A stretch of DNA of 64,000 nt from Roseicella sp. DB1501 (lineage in GTDB: Bacteria; Pseudomonadota; Alphaproteobacteria; Acetobacterales; Acetobacteraceae), in the NCBI RefSeq assembly GCF_013112485.1, contig NZ_JABFHG010000001.1:558001-622000 (forward strand), given 5' to 3'. Positions 1 to 7,803 of this stretch are shown here, one piece after another; the first letter of the stretch is position 1, and each line of letters begins with the position of its first letter. Below the pieces are notes generated by a model that worked only from the letters and a program-made list of their open reading frames with translations, did not search any database and was not told the origin of the DNA. The translations under genes and the position numbers were made by a program.

Positions 1-353
1 CGCTGCAGGGCGTGGTGCGCAGCTCCATGGGCGAGGCCGACCGTCGGCTGGAACCATGCTTCCCGGTCCGCGAGCCCTGCCTGATCGAGGCCGGCACGGT
101 GCGGGCGGAGGCGGTGCTGCTCAATCTCTCGGCGCATGGCGCCCTGGTCACCGGCGTTCCCGCGGTGCCGCCCGGCACCGCCGGGGTGCTGACGCTGCCG
201 CAGCACCAGGCGCGCATCGCCTTCGAGGTGCGGGAGGTGGACATGCGCGGCATCCGCCTCACCTTCGCCGAGGAGGCGGCGACGCCGGCCTACCGCCAGG
301 CCTTCGAGGCGCTGACCGGAACCCGCTTCCCGCCATCCGCCGCCGCCGCCTGA
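1..353 (+). CDS. PilZ-domain-like protein, 5' end missing
   Basis: The reading frame is open from the first base, so the true start probably lies upstream; an internal GTG at 12 is the first candidate start seen. The visible ~113 residues show a PilZ-like pattern: an Arg-containing opening (RREPC-like, around residue 20), a short beta-rich segment, and NLSAHGALV near residue 38, matching the N-L-S-x-x-G core of the family. PilZ domains bind cyclic di-GMP and control motility or polysaccharide output, but the canonical RxxxR pair cannot be confirmed in this fragment. What lies N-terminal is unknown. It ends with an Ala-rich tail. Confidence 0.55.
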   Translation, partial: LQGVVRSSMGEADRRLEPCFPVREPCLIEAGTVRAEAVLLNLSAHGALVTGVPAVPPGTAGVLTLPQHQARIAFEVREVDMRGIRLTFAEEAATPAYRQAFEALTGTRFPPSAAAA

Positions 354-380
354 TCCCCCCTGTCCGCCGCCGCGGCCGCG

Positions 381-1309
381 TCAGGAGCCGGCGGCGGCCT
401 TCACATGCCGCGCCACCGCCTCATGGGTGGCGAACCAGGCATCGCCCCGGTCGCGGATGTGCCGGACAAGCCGGTCGAGCAGGCCGATGCGGCTGCGATG
501 GCCGATGATGTGCGGGTGCATGGTGAGCAGGAACAGCCCGCCCTCCTCCCAGGCAGCGTCGAACTCGGCGCGGAAGATCTCCTCCACCGCCGAGGGCGGC
601 GTGTAGGGGCGCAGCGCGCTGAAGCGGAGGAAGTTGAAATAGGGCGCGTCGTCGCGGATCCACTCCGGCGGCAGCTCGACGATACCGGTCGGCTGGCCCT
701 GGTCGAGCAGCTCGTAGGGATCGTCATCGGCCATCAGCTGCTGTCGTAGAGCAGGCCGAGCTCGCGGATGATCGGCAGCGTGTCGGTGGAGAAGTCCCAA
801 CTCGCGGTGCGGATGCCGACGGGGCGGCGGCCGGCGAGGCGCTCCAGCACCTCGGCGGCGCGGAAGGTCAGGTCGCGCTCGATGCCGGGCGGCAGGCCGG
901 TATTGGCCTCGTGGATCCAGGAATGGATGCCGATCTCATGGCCTTCATCGGCCACCGCCCGCACCTCCTCAGGATAGAGCAGCGCGGAGACGGCGGGGTA
1001 GAAGAAGCTGGCGGGGATCCCGTGGCGGGCGAGCAGCGCGCGCAGTCGCGGCACGCCCTGGCGATGGCCGTACTGCCCCTGGCTGAGCCGCATCGGGCTG
1101 GTATCGCCGTCGCGCAGCGTCAGCGTCTCGTGGTCGGCATCGAAGGACAGCGCGACGCAGCAGCGGGCGCCGCCCGGCCAGGCGGCGGGGCGCAGGCTGC
1201 GGCCGGCGCGGGCATGGCCGAGGATGCGGCGCCATTCCGGCTCGGGCCATTCCCAGGGCTGGGCGCCTGGGCCTGAAGCCGGGGCCTGGGGGGTGGTGCC
1301 GTTCGGCAT
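381..1309 (-). pseudogene. Polysaccharide deacetylase (NodB family), split by a one-base frameshift
   Basis: Two minus-strand frames together make one ~310-residue deacetylase. The first begins with ATG at 1309, preceded by GAGGAG, and carries the NodB metal motifs: SFDADHE with the catalytic/metal Asp pair, then EIGIHSWIHE. It stops at about 734 after LGLLYDSS. The second frame continues with LMADDDPYELL down to 381, including FLLTMHPHIIGH, the usual C-terminal His motif. Adding one C in the run around 735-738 would restore S-S-L-M-A-D. This is either a recent natural frameshift or an assembly error. Such proteins remove N- or O-acetyl groups from sugars, or act as PuuE-type amidohydrolases. 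It is divergent to rutA. Confidence 0.75.
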
Positions 1310-1384
1310 GCGCCCGTTCTCCTCGCGGTGAGGCACCGAGGCTGCCCGATCGCGGCGCCGGTGTCTGCCCCTGCCCCGGCCCCG

Positions 1385-1420
1385 CGCCCGGCCCCACGCC
1401 CGGCTCCACGCCGGGCTCCA
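1385..1420. repeat. Three 12-nt tandem repeats in the deacetylase/rutA intergenic region
   Basis: Three adjacent 12-mers (CGCCCGGCCCCA, CGCCCGGCTCCA, CGCCGGGCTCCA) flanked by similar C-rich sequence lie between the two divergent start codons. No known operator was recognised. The array could vary in copy number by slippage. Confidence 0.7.
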
Positions 1421-1481
1421 CGCCCCGGGGCGGCACGCCGCTTGCTGGGCCATGGCGGCCCGCAGCGAGAGGAGTGCCGCC

Positions 1482-2561
1482 ATGGATATCGGCGTCTTCA
1501 TCCCGATCAACAACAATGGCTGGATCATCTCCGCCACCTCGCCCCAGTACATGCCGAGCTTCGAGCTCAACAGGCAGGTGGTGCAGAAGGCGGAGGGCTA
1601 CGGCTTCGACTTCGCCCTCTCGATGATCAAGCTGCACGGCTTCGGCGGGAAGACCGGCTTCTGGGACCATGGGCTCGAGAGCTTCACCCTGATGGCCGGC
1701 CTCGCCGCGGTGACGAAGCGGATCCGCCTCTTCGCCTCGACCGCCGTGCTCACCATCCCGCCCGCGATCGTTGCCCGCATGGCGGTCACCATCGACAGCA
1801 TCTCCGGCGGCCGCTTCGGGGTGAACATCGTCTCCGGCTGGCACAAGGTGGAGTACAGCCAGATGGGCCTCTGGCCCGGCGACCAGTATTTCGGCAGGCG
1901 CTACGACTACAGCACCGAATATGTGCGCGTCATGAAGGAGCTGTGGGGGACCGGCCGTTCCGACCTCAAGGGCGAGTTCTTCCAGATGGAGGACTGCCGC
2001 CTCTCACCCGCCCCGATGGCGCCGATCCGGCTGGTCTCGGCCGGGCAGAGCGACCGCGGCATGGAGTTCGCCGCGCAGTATTGCGACTACAACTTCGCCC
2101 TTGGCGAGGGGGTGAACGAGCCGCAGAAATGCATCGACGTGCCGCGCCGGATGCTGGCCCAGGCGGCGAAGACCGGCCGCGATGTCGGCAGCTACATCCT
2201 CTACATGGTCATCGCCGAGGAGACCGACGAGGCGGCGCTGGCCAAATGGGACCTCTACAACCAGGGCGCCGACCGCGAGGCGCTGGCGCATCTGCTCGGC
2301 CATGCCGCCAATGACGTGAACACCGAGGCGACCTCCATGGCGGCGGCGATCCAGCGCTCGCCCTCGCCGATCAACTTCAACATGGGCACGCTGGTCGGCT
2401 CCTACGCCAATGTCGCGCGCATGCTGGACGAGGCGGCGACCATGCCGGGCGTGAAGGGGCTGATGCTGACCTTCGACGACTTCCTGCTCGGCATGGACAA
2501 GTTCGGCCAGCGCATCCAGCCGCTGATGCAGTGCCGGAGCCATGTCCGGCTCGCCGCCTGA
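1482..2561 (+). CDS. rutA: Pyrimidine monooxygenase RutA (flavin-dependent)
   Basis: The 359-residue protein belongs to the luciferase-like flavin monooxygenases and matches RutA closely along its length. It starts [14 protein letters not shown] and contains [34 protein letters not shown] and the ending [11 protein letters not shown]. RutA uses FMNH2 and O2 to open the uracil or thymine ring to ureidoacrylate peracid. I chose the ATG at 1482 because GAGAGGAG sits just upstream and the protein then begins exactly as RutA does; an in-frame start exists 30 nt earlier. No rutB-G genes are adjacent, so the FMN reductase and later steps must be encoded elsewhere, or the substrate may differ. Confidence 0.9.
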   Translation: MDIGVFIPINNNGWIISATSPQYMPSFELNRQVVQKAEGYGFDFALSMIKLHGFGGKTGFWDHGLESFTLMAGLAAVTKRIRLFASTAVLTIPPAIVARMAVTIDSISGGRFGVNIVSGWHKVEYSQMGLWPGDQYFGRRYDYSTEYVRVMKELWGTGRSDLKGEFFQMEDCRLSPAPMAPIRLVSAGQSDRGMEFAAQYCDYNFALGEGVNEPQKCIDVPRRMLAQAAKTGRDVGSYILYMVIAEETDEAALAKWDLYNQGADREALAHLLGHAANDVNTEATSMAAAIQRSPSPINFNMGTLVGSYANVARMLDEAATMPGVKGLMLTFDDFLLGMDKFGQRIQPLMQCRSHVRLAA

Positions 2562-2568
2562 TGCCAAC

Positions 2569-2703
2569 GGCATGAATGACCCATTCATGCCGAGCGCCCG
2601 AATGGGCGCCGCCGCCAGTGTGGCCTAGCCAAGGTTTGCGGAGCAAACCGCCCGGCGCCCAGGGGCAGCGACAGGGGCCGCTGATGGGTCGACATCAACG
2701 GCC
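2569..2703. repeat. Cluster of four hairpins between convergent rutA and crp-type genes
   Basis: Four separate inverted repeats lie in 135 nt: GGCATGAATG/CATTCATGCC (2569-2591, 3-nt loop), GCGCCC/GGGCGC (2594-2609), GGTTTGC/GCAAACC (2633-2649, 3-nt loop) and GGCCGCTGAT/ATCAACGGCC (2676-2703, one mismatch). No T-tract follows, so they are not classic intrinsic terminators, but the position between convergent genes suits a bidirectional 3' structure. Confidence 0.65.
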
Positions 2704-2740
2704 GTTGGTATGAGGCGAGGCGGCGCGCCGCCGGCCGCGC

Positions 2741-3436
2741 TCAGGCCCGGGCGAAGGCGAAATCCGCCAGGGCGACCGGATCGAGGATGGCGATGCGGTT
2801 GTAGCCCAGCCGCACCCAGCCCGCGGCCTCGAATTCCGCCAGGGTCCGGTTCACCAGGTCGCGCGAGGCATTCGCCATCTGGCCGAGCTGACCCTGCGTC
2901 AGCCGGATGTCGCCGGTCGGCGCCAGCACCTCCTCGGACAGCGCGCCGGATACGCGCAGCAGCACCGCGCCGACTCGGCGATCGACCCGGCGGATCATCA
3001 GATCGGAGACATTCGCATAGGCCGTCTGCAGCGCGATCTGCCCGAGCGCGCCGAAGCGGCGCGCCGCCTCGGCGCTCGAATACAGGAGCCGCCGCGCCGC
3101 ATCCACCGGCAGGTGCAGCGCGGTGGCCGCTTCCATGGCGCAGACGGTGAGGAGATGCCGGGGCGTGTCCAGGGCCGATCCCTCGCCGCACCAACAGCCC
3201 GGATGCAGGATATGCGCGAGATCCGGCCCGTTGCGCGACGTCATGACGTAGACGGCGAGGCTTCCGGCGGCGACGCCGTAGATTCCGTCGGGCGGATCGC
3301 CAGCATGGAAGAGGAACCGGCCCTTCTCCAGCCGCACGAGCTCGGCGCCGGCCAGGAAGGCGTTGCGGAAATCCGGCGTCTGCGCGGCAAGCCAGCCCTT
3401 GCCTAGGAGGATGCGCTCAGCCTGCGCGCGGTCCAT
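2741..3436 (-). CDS. Crp/Fnr family transcriptional regulator
   Basis: This 231-residue protein has an N-terminal cyclic-nucleotide-binding beta-barrel (about residues 25-115, with FLFHAGDPPDGIYGV typical of the family), a dimer helix, and a C-terminal winged helix (about 160-225) with LTQGQLGQMANASRDLVNRT as the recognition region. No Fnr-type iron-sulphur Cys cluster is present. Its effector is unknown; the phosphate-binding Arg-Ser pair of true cAMP receptors is not evident. The ATG at 3436 is preceded by GGGGA; a TTG four codons upstream is less likely. It lies convergent to rutA, with 246 nt upstream, in which I see no recognisable FNR or CRP box. Confidence 0.85.
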   Translation of the reverse strand: MDRAQAERILLGKGWLAAQTPDFRNAFLAGAELVRLEKGRFLFHAGDPPDGIYGVAAGSLAVYVMTSRNGPDLAHILHPGCWCGEGSALDTPRHLLTVCAMEAATALHLPVDAARRLLYSSAEAARRFGALGQIALQTAYANVSDLMIRRVDRRVGAVLLRVSGALSEEVLAPTGDIRLTQGQLGQMANASRDLVNRTLAEFEAAGWVRLGYNRIAILDPVALADFAFARA

Positions 3437-3682
3437 CTGATTCCCCAAAGCATGGCATGCGGCCTGCGCCGCTAATCCAGGTGACGGGGCGAAATGTCAA
3501 TCCAGTTTGGTTGCATCGAGGCGCGGCAACCGGCCTTCGCGGCGCGGCGCCTGGGTCACGCCGCCGGCTGCAGCATACTACAGCGGATTGCTTTGCCTGC
3601 AGAATGCCGCCCCGTTGCAGTCTGGCGGCGTCACGTCTCCGCAGTATGGGCCCTCCCCGCCTCGATGCAGGCGCTGTCGCCG

Positions 3683-4738
3683 TCAGGCGGCGAGCGCCTG
3701 GCGGCTCGCCGCCTCCCGCAGCCGCGGCAGCACCTCCTCCCCGAAGCGACGCAGGGCGCGCTCCACCGCCGGCGCGGGCAGGCCGGAGAAGCCCATATAG
3801 AGGCTGTAATGCGTCGGCCGCAGCAGCCGCATATCGGCGGCGAGCTGCGCGGCGACCTTCTCCGGCGCGCCGATGAGCCCGTGTTCCAGCAGCCAGTCGA
3901 TGCTCGGCTCCCCCTCGAAGGGCACGGGGCGGAGGCGCGCGCCGTCGCGCGGCGGGGTCTCGTTGCGGAGCGAGAGGGTGTTGCGGGCGAGGTTCAGCAT
4001 GCCCTCCGCCGCCTGCCGCGCCTCCGCCGCATCCTCGGTGACGAAGAGATAGCGCTGGATGCCGAGCGGCATCGGCTCCGGCCCGCCGGCCGCGCGCCAG
4101 GCGGCGAGGATGCCCTCCCGCATCGCGACCGCCTGCGCCCCGGTGCGGTAGCCCTGGCTGATCATCGGCGTCGCGCCGGCCCGCACGGCACGCGCCAGCA
4201 CCGCCGGCGTCGCCGAGGCGACGAACATCGGCGGCATCGCGCCCGAGAGGGTACGCGCGACGACCGGCGTGTCCTCGATCCGGTACTGCGCGCCGAGATG
4301 CCGGACCCGACCGGTGGTCAGCGCCTGCTCGACGATGTCCCAGCCCTCGAGCAGGCGGTCGTAGCGGCTCTCGAGCGGCACGCCGAGGCTGCGGAACTCA
4401 TGCGGCTGGTGCCCGGGCCCGAAGCCGAGCAGCACCCGCCCGCCGCTGATCTGGTCCAGCATCGCCACCTCCTGCGCGACGCGGAGCGGGTGGTGCAGCG
4501 GCAGCACGACCACGGCGGGACCGAGGCGGATGCGGCGCGTCACCGCGGCGCAATGCATGGCCATCATCAGCGGCGAGGCGCAGACCGAGGCGGAGGAGAA
4601 GTGGTGCTCGGCGAACCAGGCGGCATCGAAGCCGAGTTCCTCCGCCATGCGCACCTGCCGGACGGCATTCGCCAGCACCGCCGCCGGCTGCTCGCCGGCA
4701 TGGTTCAGGCTCATCAGGTTGAAGAGGGCGAACTGCAT
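3683..4738 (-). CDS. LLM-class flavin-dependent oxidoreductase
   Basis: A 351-residue TIM-barrel flavoprotein of the bacterial luciferase superfamily. It begins MQFALFNLMSLNH and shows FDAAWFAEHHF near residue 40 (the EHH motif of this class), GPAVVVLPLHHP, the ISGGRVLLGFGPGH phosphate-binding loop region and a C-terminal GAPEKVAAQL motif. Such enzymes use FMNH2 and O2 to oxidise organic substrates; this one's substrate is unknown. The ATG at 4738 has GGAG five nucleotides upstream; two earlier in-frame Met codons would add 5-13 residues. It is related in fold to the nearby RutA but not close in sequence. Confidence 0.85.
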   Translation of the reverse strand: MQFALFNLMSLNHAGEQPAAVLANAVRQVRMAEELGFDAAWFAEHHFSSASVCASPLMMAMHCAAVTRRIRLGPAVVVLPLHHPLRVAQEVAMLDQISGGRVLLGFGPGHQPHEFRSLGVPLESRYDRLLEGWDIVEQALTTGRVRHLGAQYRIEDTPVVARTLSGAMPPMFVASATPAVLARAVRAGATPMISQGYRTGAQAVAMREGILAAWRAAGGPEPMPLGIQRYLFVTEDAAEARQAAEGMLNLARNTLSLRNETPPRDGARLRPVPFEGEPSIDWLLEHGLIGAPEKVAAQLAADMRLLRPTHYSLYMGFSGLPAPAVERALRRFGEEVLPRLREAASRQALAA

Positions 4739-4886
4739 CTCCGCTCCGGCCATGCTGCGCTGCGGCAAGACTGGCATCCGGGCGGCAGGCGCGCAACGCC
4801 GCCAACGACATCCCCGGCTGGCACTCCGATAGATGCGTCATCCTGGCGTGGCCGATGCATTCCCTCACTGACCTGGGAGGCCGTTC

Positions 4887-5093
4887 ATGCCGACCACTGC
4901 CGCCGACAGGCCCAATCTGCTGGCCAAGAAGCCGGGAGACATCGTCCTCCTCATCATCGGCCTCCTGGCGCTCATGCTCGGAGCCGGCCAGGGCCCGACC
5001 TGGCTCACCATCCTCGGCGTGCTCTTCCTCATCGGCGGCGTGGTCGTTCTGGCGATGAAGGTCAGCCGGCGCAACGACGCCGACCTGCGCTAG
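4887..5093 (+). CDS. Small two-helix membrane protein
   Basis: This 68-residue protein has two hydrophobic segments, about residues 18-33 (DIVLLIIGLLALMLGAG) and 38-57 (WLTILGVLFLIGGVVVLAM), and a basic C-terminus SRRNDADLR. The ATG has a strong GGGAGG ribosome site. No family was recognised. Its TAG stop (5091-5093) is the first part of the 107-nt MITE-like repeat that follows, so the element appears to set the 3' end of the gene. Confidence 0.7.
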   Translation: MPTTAADRPNLLAKKPGDIVLLIIGLLALMLGAGQGPTWLTILGVLFLIGGVVVLAMKVSRRNDADLR

Positions 5094-5196
5094 ACCATGA
5101 TCCGCTCACACAGGATCGCGGATCATGGTCCAGGCCGTTGTGTGATCGCGTGAGTCACGCTTTCCGGTGAGTCCACCTCAAGCGATCACACTCCAG
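5090..5196 (+). repeat. 107-nt MITE-like repeat, family 1, copy A
   Basis: This element has imperfect terminal inverted repeats: CTAGACCATGATC at the left and GATCACACTCCAG at the right, which reads CTGGAGTGTGATC on the other strand. It holds two stem-loops: a perfect 12-bp stem (5094-5105 with 5118-5129) and a 14-bp stem with one mismatch (5141-5154 with 5177-5190). Other copies are at 18066, 49445 and 59698. It begins at the stop codon of the preceding gene. Confidence 0.9.
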
Positions 5197-5250
5197 GCGT
5201 TCCCAAGGCGGCACGAGAGCCGCCGACACGGCCCCGCCCAAAAGCGCCCA

Positions 5251-5370
5251 TCGGAACCGTCGCCGCCCGTTGCCCTGCCGCGGCTCTGGCGCGGCAGGCT
5301 GTGACGCATCTTGGGCAGGAGGGACTCCATGGGGCCCCCGCGAAGCCGCGAAGCGGCTTTGTGGGGAGAA
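5251..5370. repeat. ~120-nt repeat module shared with 18172-18289
   Basis: The sequence is clearly homologous to 18172-18289; long identical blocks include GTTGCCCTGCCGCGG and AGCCGCGAAGCGG. In both places it lies after a family 1 MITE and directly before the stop codon of a minus-strand gene. Here 54 extra nucleotides separate it from the MITE. Confidence 0.85.
5336..5366 (-). terminator. Hairpin just after the M20 peptidase stop (minus strand)
   Basis: On the minus strand the RNA reads CCCCACAAAGCCG, loop CUUCG, CGGCUUCGCGGGG: a 13-position stem with 11 pairs, starting four nucleotides after the peptidase stop. No U-tract follows, so it may protect the 3' end rather than terminate on its own. 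Confidence 0.55.
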
Positions 5371-6558
5371 CTATAGCCCGGCCGCATCCAGATGCAGGAT
5401 CGCCCGGGCCATGGCCTGGGCGCGCGGCACCATGCTGGCGACCTCGAGATACTCCTCCGGGCTGTGCGCCTTGCCGCCGATCGGCCCGACGGCGCAGATG
5501 GTCGGCGCCCCGACCGCCGCGGTGAAGCCGGAATCGGCGCAGCCGCCGGAGAACTCGCCGCCGACCGCGAGCCCGCTCTCGCGCGCCGCCCCGACATAGA
5601 GTTCGAACAGCCGCGCCGCCGCCGGGCTCTGGGTCAGCGGCAGGAACTCGCCCCGGATGGCGAGCCGCGCCCGCGTGCCGGGGACATGGCTACGGGCAAT
5701 GATCTCGTGGATCCTGCCCATGATCTCGTCGCGGTCGCCGGGCTCGACATAGCGCAGGTCGATCTGCCCCTGCGCCCAGGGAGCGACGGTGTTCACGCTC
5801 TGCCCGCCCGAGACCAGGCCGACATTCAGGGTGATGCCGCGCCTGAGGTCGGTCAGCGCGTGGATCGCCTGGATCTTGCGCGCCAGCTCCTCGATGGCGC
5901 TGATCCCGGCCTCGAAATTGCCGCCGGAATGCGCCGCCTTACCCTCGATGTCGAAGATGGAGAAGACGCCGCCCTTGCGCCCGGTGACGACATTGCCCGA
6001 GGGCCGGCCGGGCTCGGCGTTGAACACCACCCGCGCCTCGCGCGCCACCGCCTCGATCACCTCGCGTCCTTCGGGGCTGCCGATCTCCTCGTCGCCGGTG
6101 AAGAGGCCGAGCAGCGGCCCGGGGGCGCCGCCGAATTTTCGGAAGGCGATGAGCACGAAGACGTTCATCACCAGCCCCGCCTTCATGTCGGCGACGCCGG
6201 GGCCGGTGGCGATGCCGCCCTCGATGCGGAAGGGCCGGCGCTCCGGCTCGCCCTTGGGGAAGACCGTGTCGCGATGGCCCATCAGCACGATGGCGCGCTG
6301 CTGGTTGCCGGCGGCGAGGCCATCGCCGCCCTCGACCCGCGCCTTCAGGCAATCGCCATGCTTCGCCCGCGGCACCACCTCGACCGGGATGCCGTGCTCG
6401 GCCAGCGCGGCGCGGACCAGCGCGCCCACGGCATCGACGCCGGCCTTGTCGTAGCTGCCGCCATCGGTGTTCACCATGGCTTCCAGCAGGCGCAGCATCG
6501 CCCCCTGCTGCGTGGCGAGCCAGGCGGTAATGGCGGTTTCCGGGCTCTCGGCGGTCAT
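5371..6558 (-). CDS. M20 family metallopeptidase (carboxypeptidase G2-like)
   Basis: This 395-residue enzyme carries the M20 motifs in order: MGHRDTVFP (first zinc His and Asp, about residue 95), GPGVADMKAG (bridging Asp), TGDEEIGS (catalytic Glu and metal Glu), AEPGR, AAHSGG in the dimerisation lid, and a C-terminal HSPEEYLE zinc His. This order is typical of glutamate carboxypeptidases and related deacylases, which hydrolyse N-acyl amino acids. The ATG at 6558 has GGAG upstream. It is the last gene of a minus-strand run of amidase, FAH-family hydrolase, Bug receptor and M20, suggesting uptake and breakdown of an amide-linked compound. Confidence 0.88.
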   Translation of the reverse strand: MTAESPETAITAWLATQQGAMLRLLEAMVNTDGGSYDKAGVDAVGALVRAALAEHGIPVEVVPRAKHGDCLKARVEGGDGLAAGNQQRAIVLMGHRDTVFPKGEPERRPFRIEGGIATGPGVADMKAGLVMNVFVLIAFRKFGGAPGPLLGLFTGDEEIGSPEGREVIEAVAREARVVFNAEPGRPSGNVVTGRKGGVFSIFDIEGKAAHSGGNFEAGISAIEELARKIQAIHALTDLRRGITLNVGLVSGGQSVNTVAPWAQGQIDLRYVEPGDRDEIMGRIHEIIARSHVPGTRARLAIRGEFLPLTQSPAAARLFELYVGAARESGLAVGGEFSGGCADSGFTAAVGAPTICAVGPIGGKAHSPEEYLEVASMVPRAQAMARAILHLDAAGL

Positions 6559-6630
6559 GCGGCGCTCCGTCGATGGACGGGGCCGGAGCCTGCGTCCGGG
6601 GGCCGTCGCTGGCAAGCCTCGCCGGGCGGC

Positions 6631-6735
6631 GACAGCGGAGCAGCGTTCAAGATCGAACGCTCTCCGCTTCAGCGTGTTGTTTCAAGAGCGGATTCAGGCG
6701 TCCGGGCGGTCCTGCCCTGCCGCGATCTGCTCTAC
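6631..6735. repeat. ~105-nt MITE-like repeat, family 2, copy 1
   Basis: Related to 26578-26682. Shared blocks are a hairpin around GCGTTC-AAGAT-CGAACGC, then GTTGTTTC, GATTCA-GCGTCCGGG and the end CGCGATCTGCTCTA. The distal end covers the TAG stop (6732-6734) of the Bug receptor gene. It lies between that gene and the M20 peptidase start. Confidence 0.75.
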
Positions 6736-7706
6736 TCCACCTTGCCGATCCGGTTCACCGCGCGCACCAGCCGCGCCGTATCCTCCCGGAAGAAGGCGGC
6801 GAAGGCCTTGCCGTCGCGGTAGTCGAGCGCATTGCCGCCGGCCGCCAGGGCCCGCCGCACCTCGGGATCGGCCGCCGCCGCGGCCATGCCGCGCCGCAGC
6901 GCCGCCTGCAGCGCCGGCGGCGTGCCGGCCGGGGCGAGGATGCCGGCCCAGATATAGTATTCCGCCTCGGCGAAGCCCGCCTCGCGGAGCGTCGGCACCG
7001 CCTCGAAGCCGGGGATGCGCCTGGCCCCCCAGCTCGCCAGCACGCGCAGCGCGCCGGAGCGCAGATGCGGCGTCAGCGGCCCCGGCCCGCTCGCCATGGC
7101 CATCACCTGGCCGGAGAGCAGCGCCGTCAGGGCCGGGCCGCCGCCCTGGAAGGGAACGTGCAGCAGCTCGATCCCGGCGGCGGTGGTGAGCATCGCCATC
7201 GGCAGGTGCAGCGCGCCGTAATGGCCGGAGGAGGAATAGGCGATCGCCCCCGGCCGGCGCCGCGCATCGGCGAGAAAATCGTCGAGGCTCCCCCAGGGCG
7301 CGCCGGCGGGCACGGCGAGGAAGGTCGGGTCGGCGGTGAGGAGGGCGATGGGGGCGAGCTGGTCGATCTCATAGGCGGCCTGCCGGCCGAAGAGCCGGGC
7401 CGCCTCCGGGATGACGGCGAGCGAGGCGAGGCCCATCAGCAGCGTGTGCCCATCCGGCGCGGCGCGGGCGACGGAGGCGTAGCCGATCTCCCCGGAGGCG
7501 CCGGCGCGGTTCACCACCGGCACCGGCTGCCGCCACAGCCGCTCCAGCCCGGCCGCGACCGGCCGCGCCACCACATCGCCCTGCCCGCCCGGTGGGAAGG
7601 CGACGACGAGGGTGACGGCGCGGCCGGGGAAATCGGGCTCGGCGGTGCCGGCGCGGGGCAGCGCCGCCGCGGCGAGGGCGGCGGCCAGCAAGGGGCGGCG
7701 ATGCAA
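6732..7706 (-). CDS. Tripartite tricarboxylate receptor (Bug family) binding protein
   Basis: A 324-residue periplasmic solute-binding protein of the Bug/TctC family. After a signal peptide (RRPLLAAALAAAALPRAGTA) the mature part starts EPDFPGRAVTLVVAFPPGG, with the diagnostic PxxPGG near residue 40, VVNRAGASG, and HVPFQGGGPALTALLSGQV around residue 180. Bug proteins bind carboxylates or other small acids and feed TctAB-type permeases. No permease lies nearby, as is common for this expanded family. The start is probably TTG at 7706, with GGGAGA eight nucleotides upstream; no good ATG fits. Its stop codon lies within a family 2 repeat. Confidence 0.9.
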   Translation of the reverse strand: MHRRPLLAAALAAAALPRAGTAEPDFPGRAVTLVVAFPPGGQGDVVARPVAAGLERLWRQPVPVVNRAGASGEIGYASVARAAPDGHTLLMGLASLAVIPEAARLFGRQAAYEIDQLAPIALLTADPTFLAVPAGAPWGSLDDFLADARRRPGAIAYSSSGHYGALHLPMAMLTTAAGIELLHVPFQGGGPALTALLSGQVMAMASGPGPLTPHLRSGALRVLASWGARRIPGFEAVPTLREAGFAEAEYYIWAGILAPAGTPPALQAALRRGMAAAAADPEVRRALAAGGNALDYRDGKAFAAFFREDTARLVRAVNRIGKVE

Positions 7707-7803
7707 GGACGTCTCCCGGTTCGGTTCTTCTGCCGGGCGAGTAGAGCATGGCCGGCCCGGCCGGGCCGAGCGTGATTCAATCCTTGCCAGCCGGCCCCGA
7801 TCC

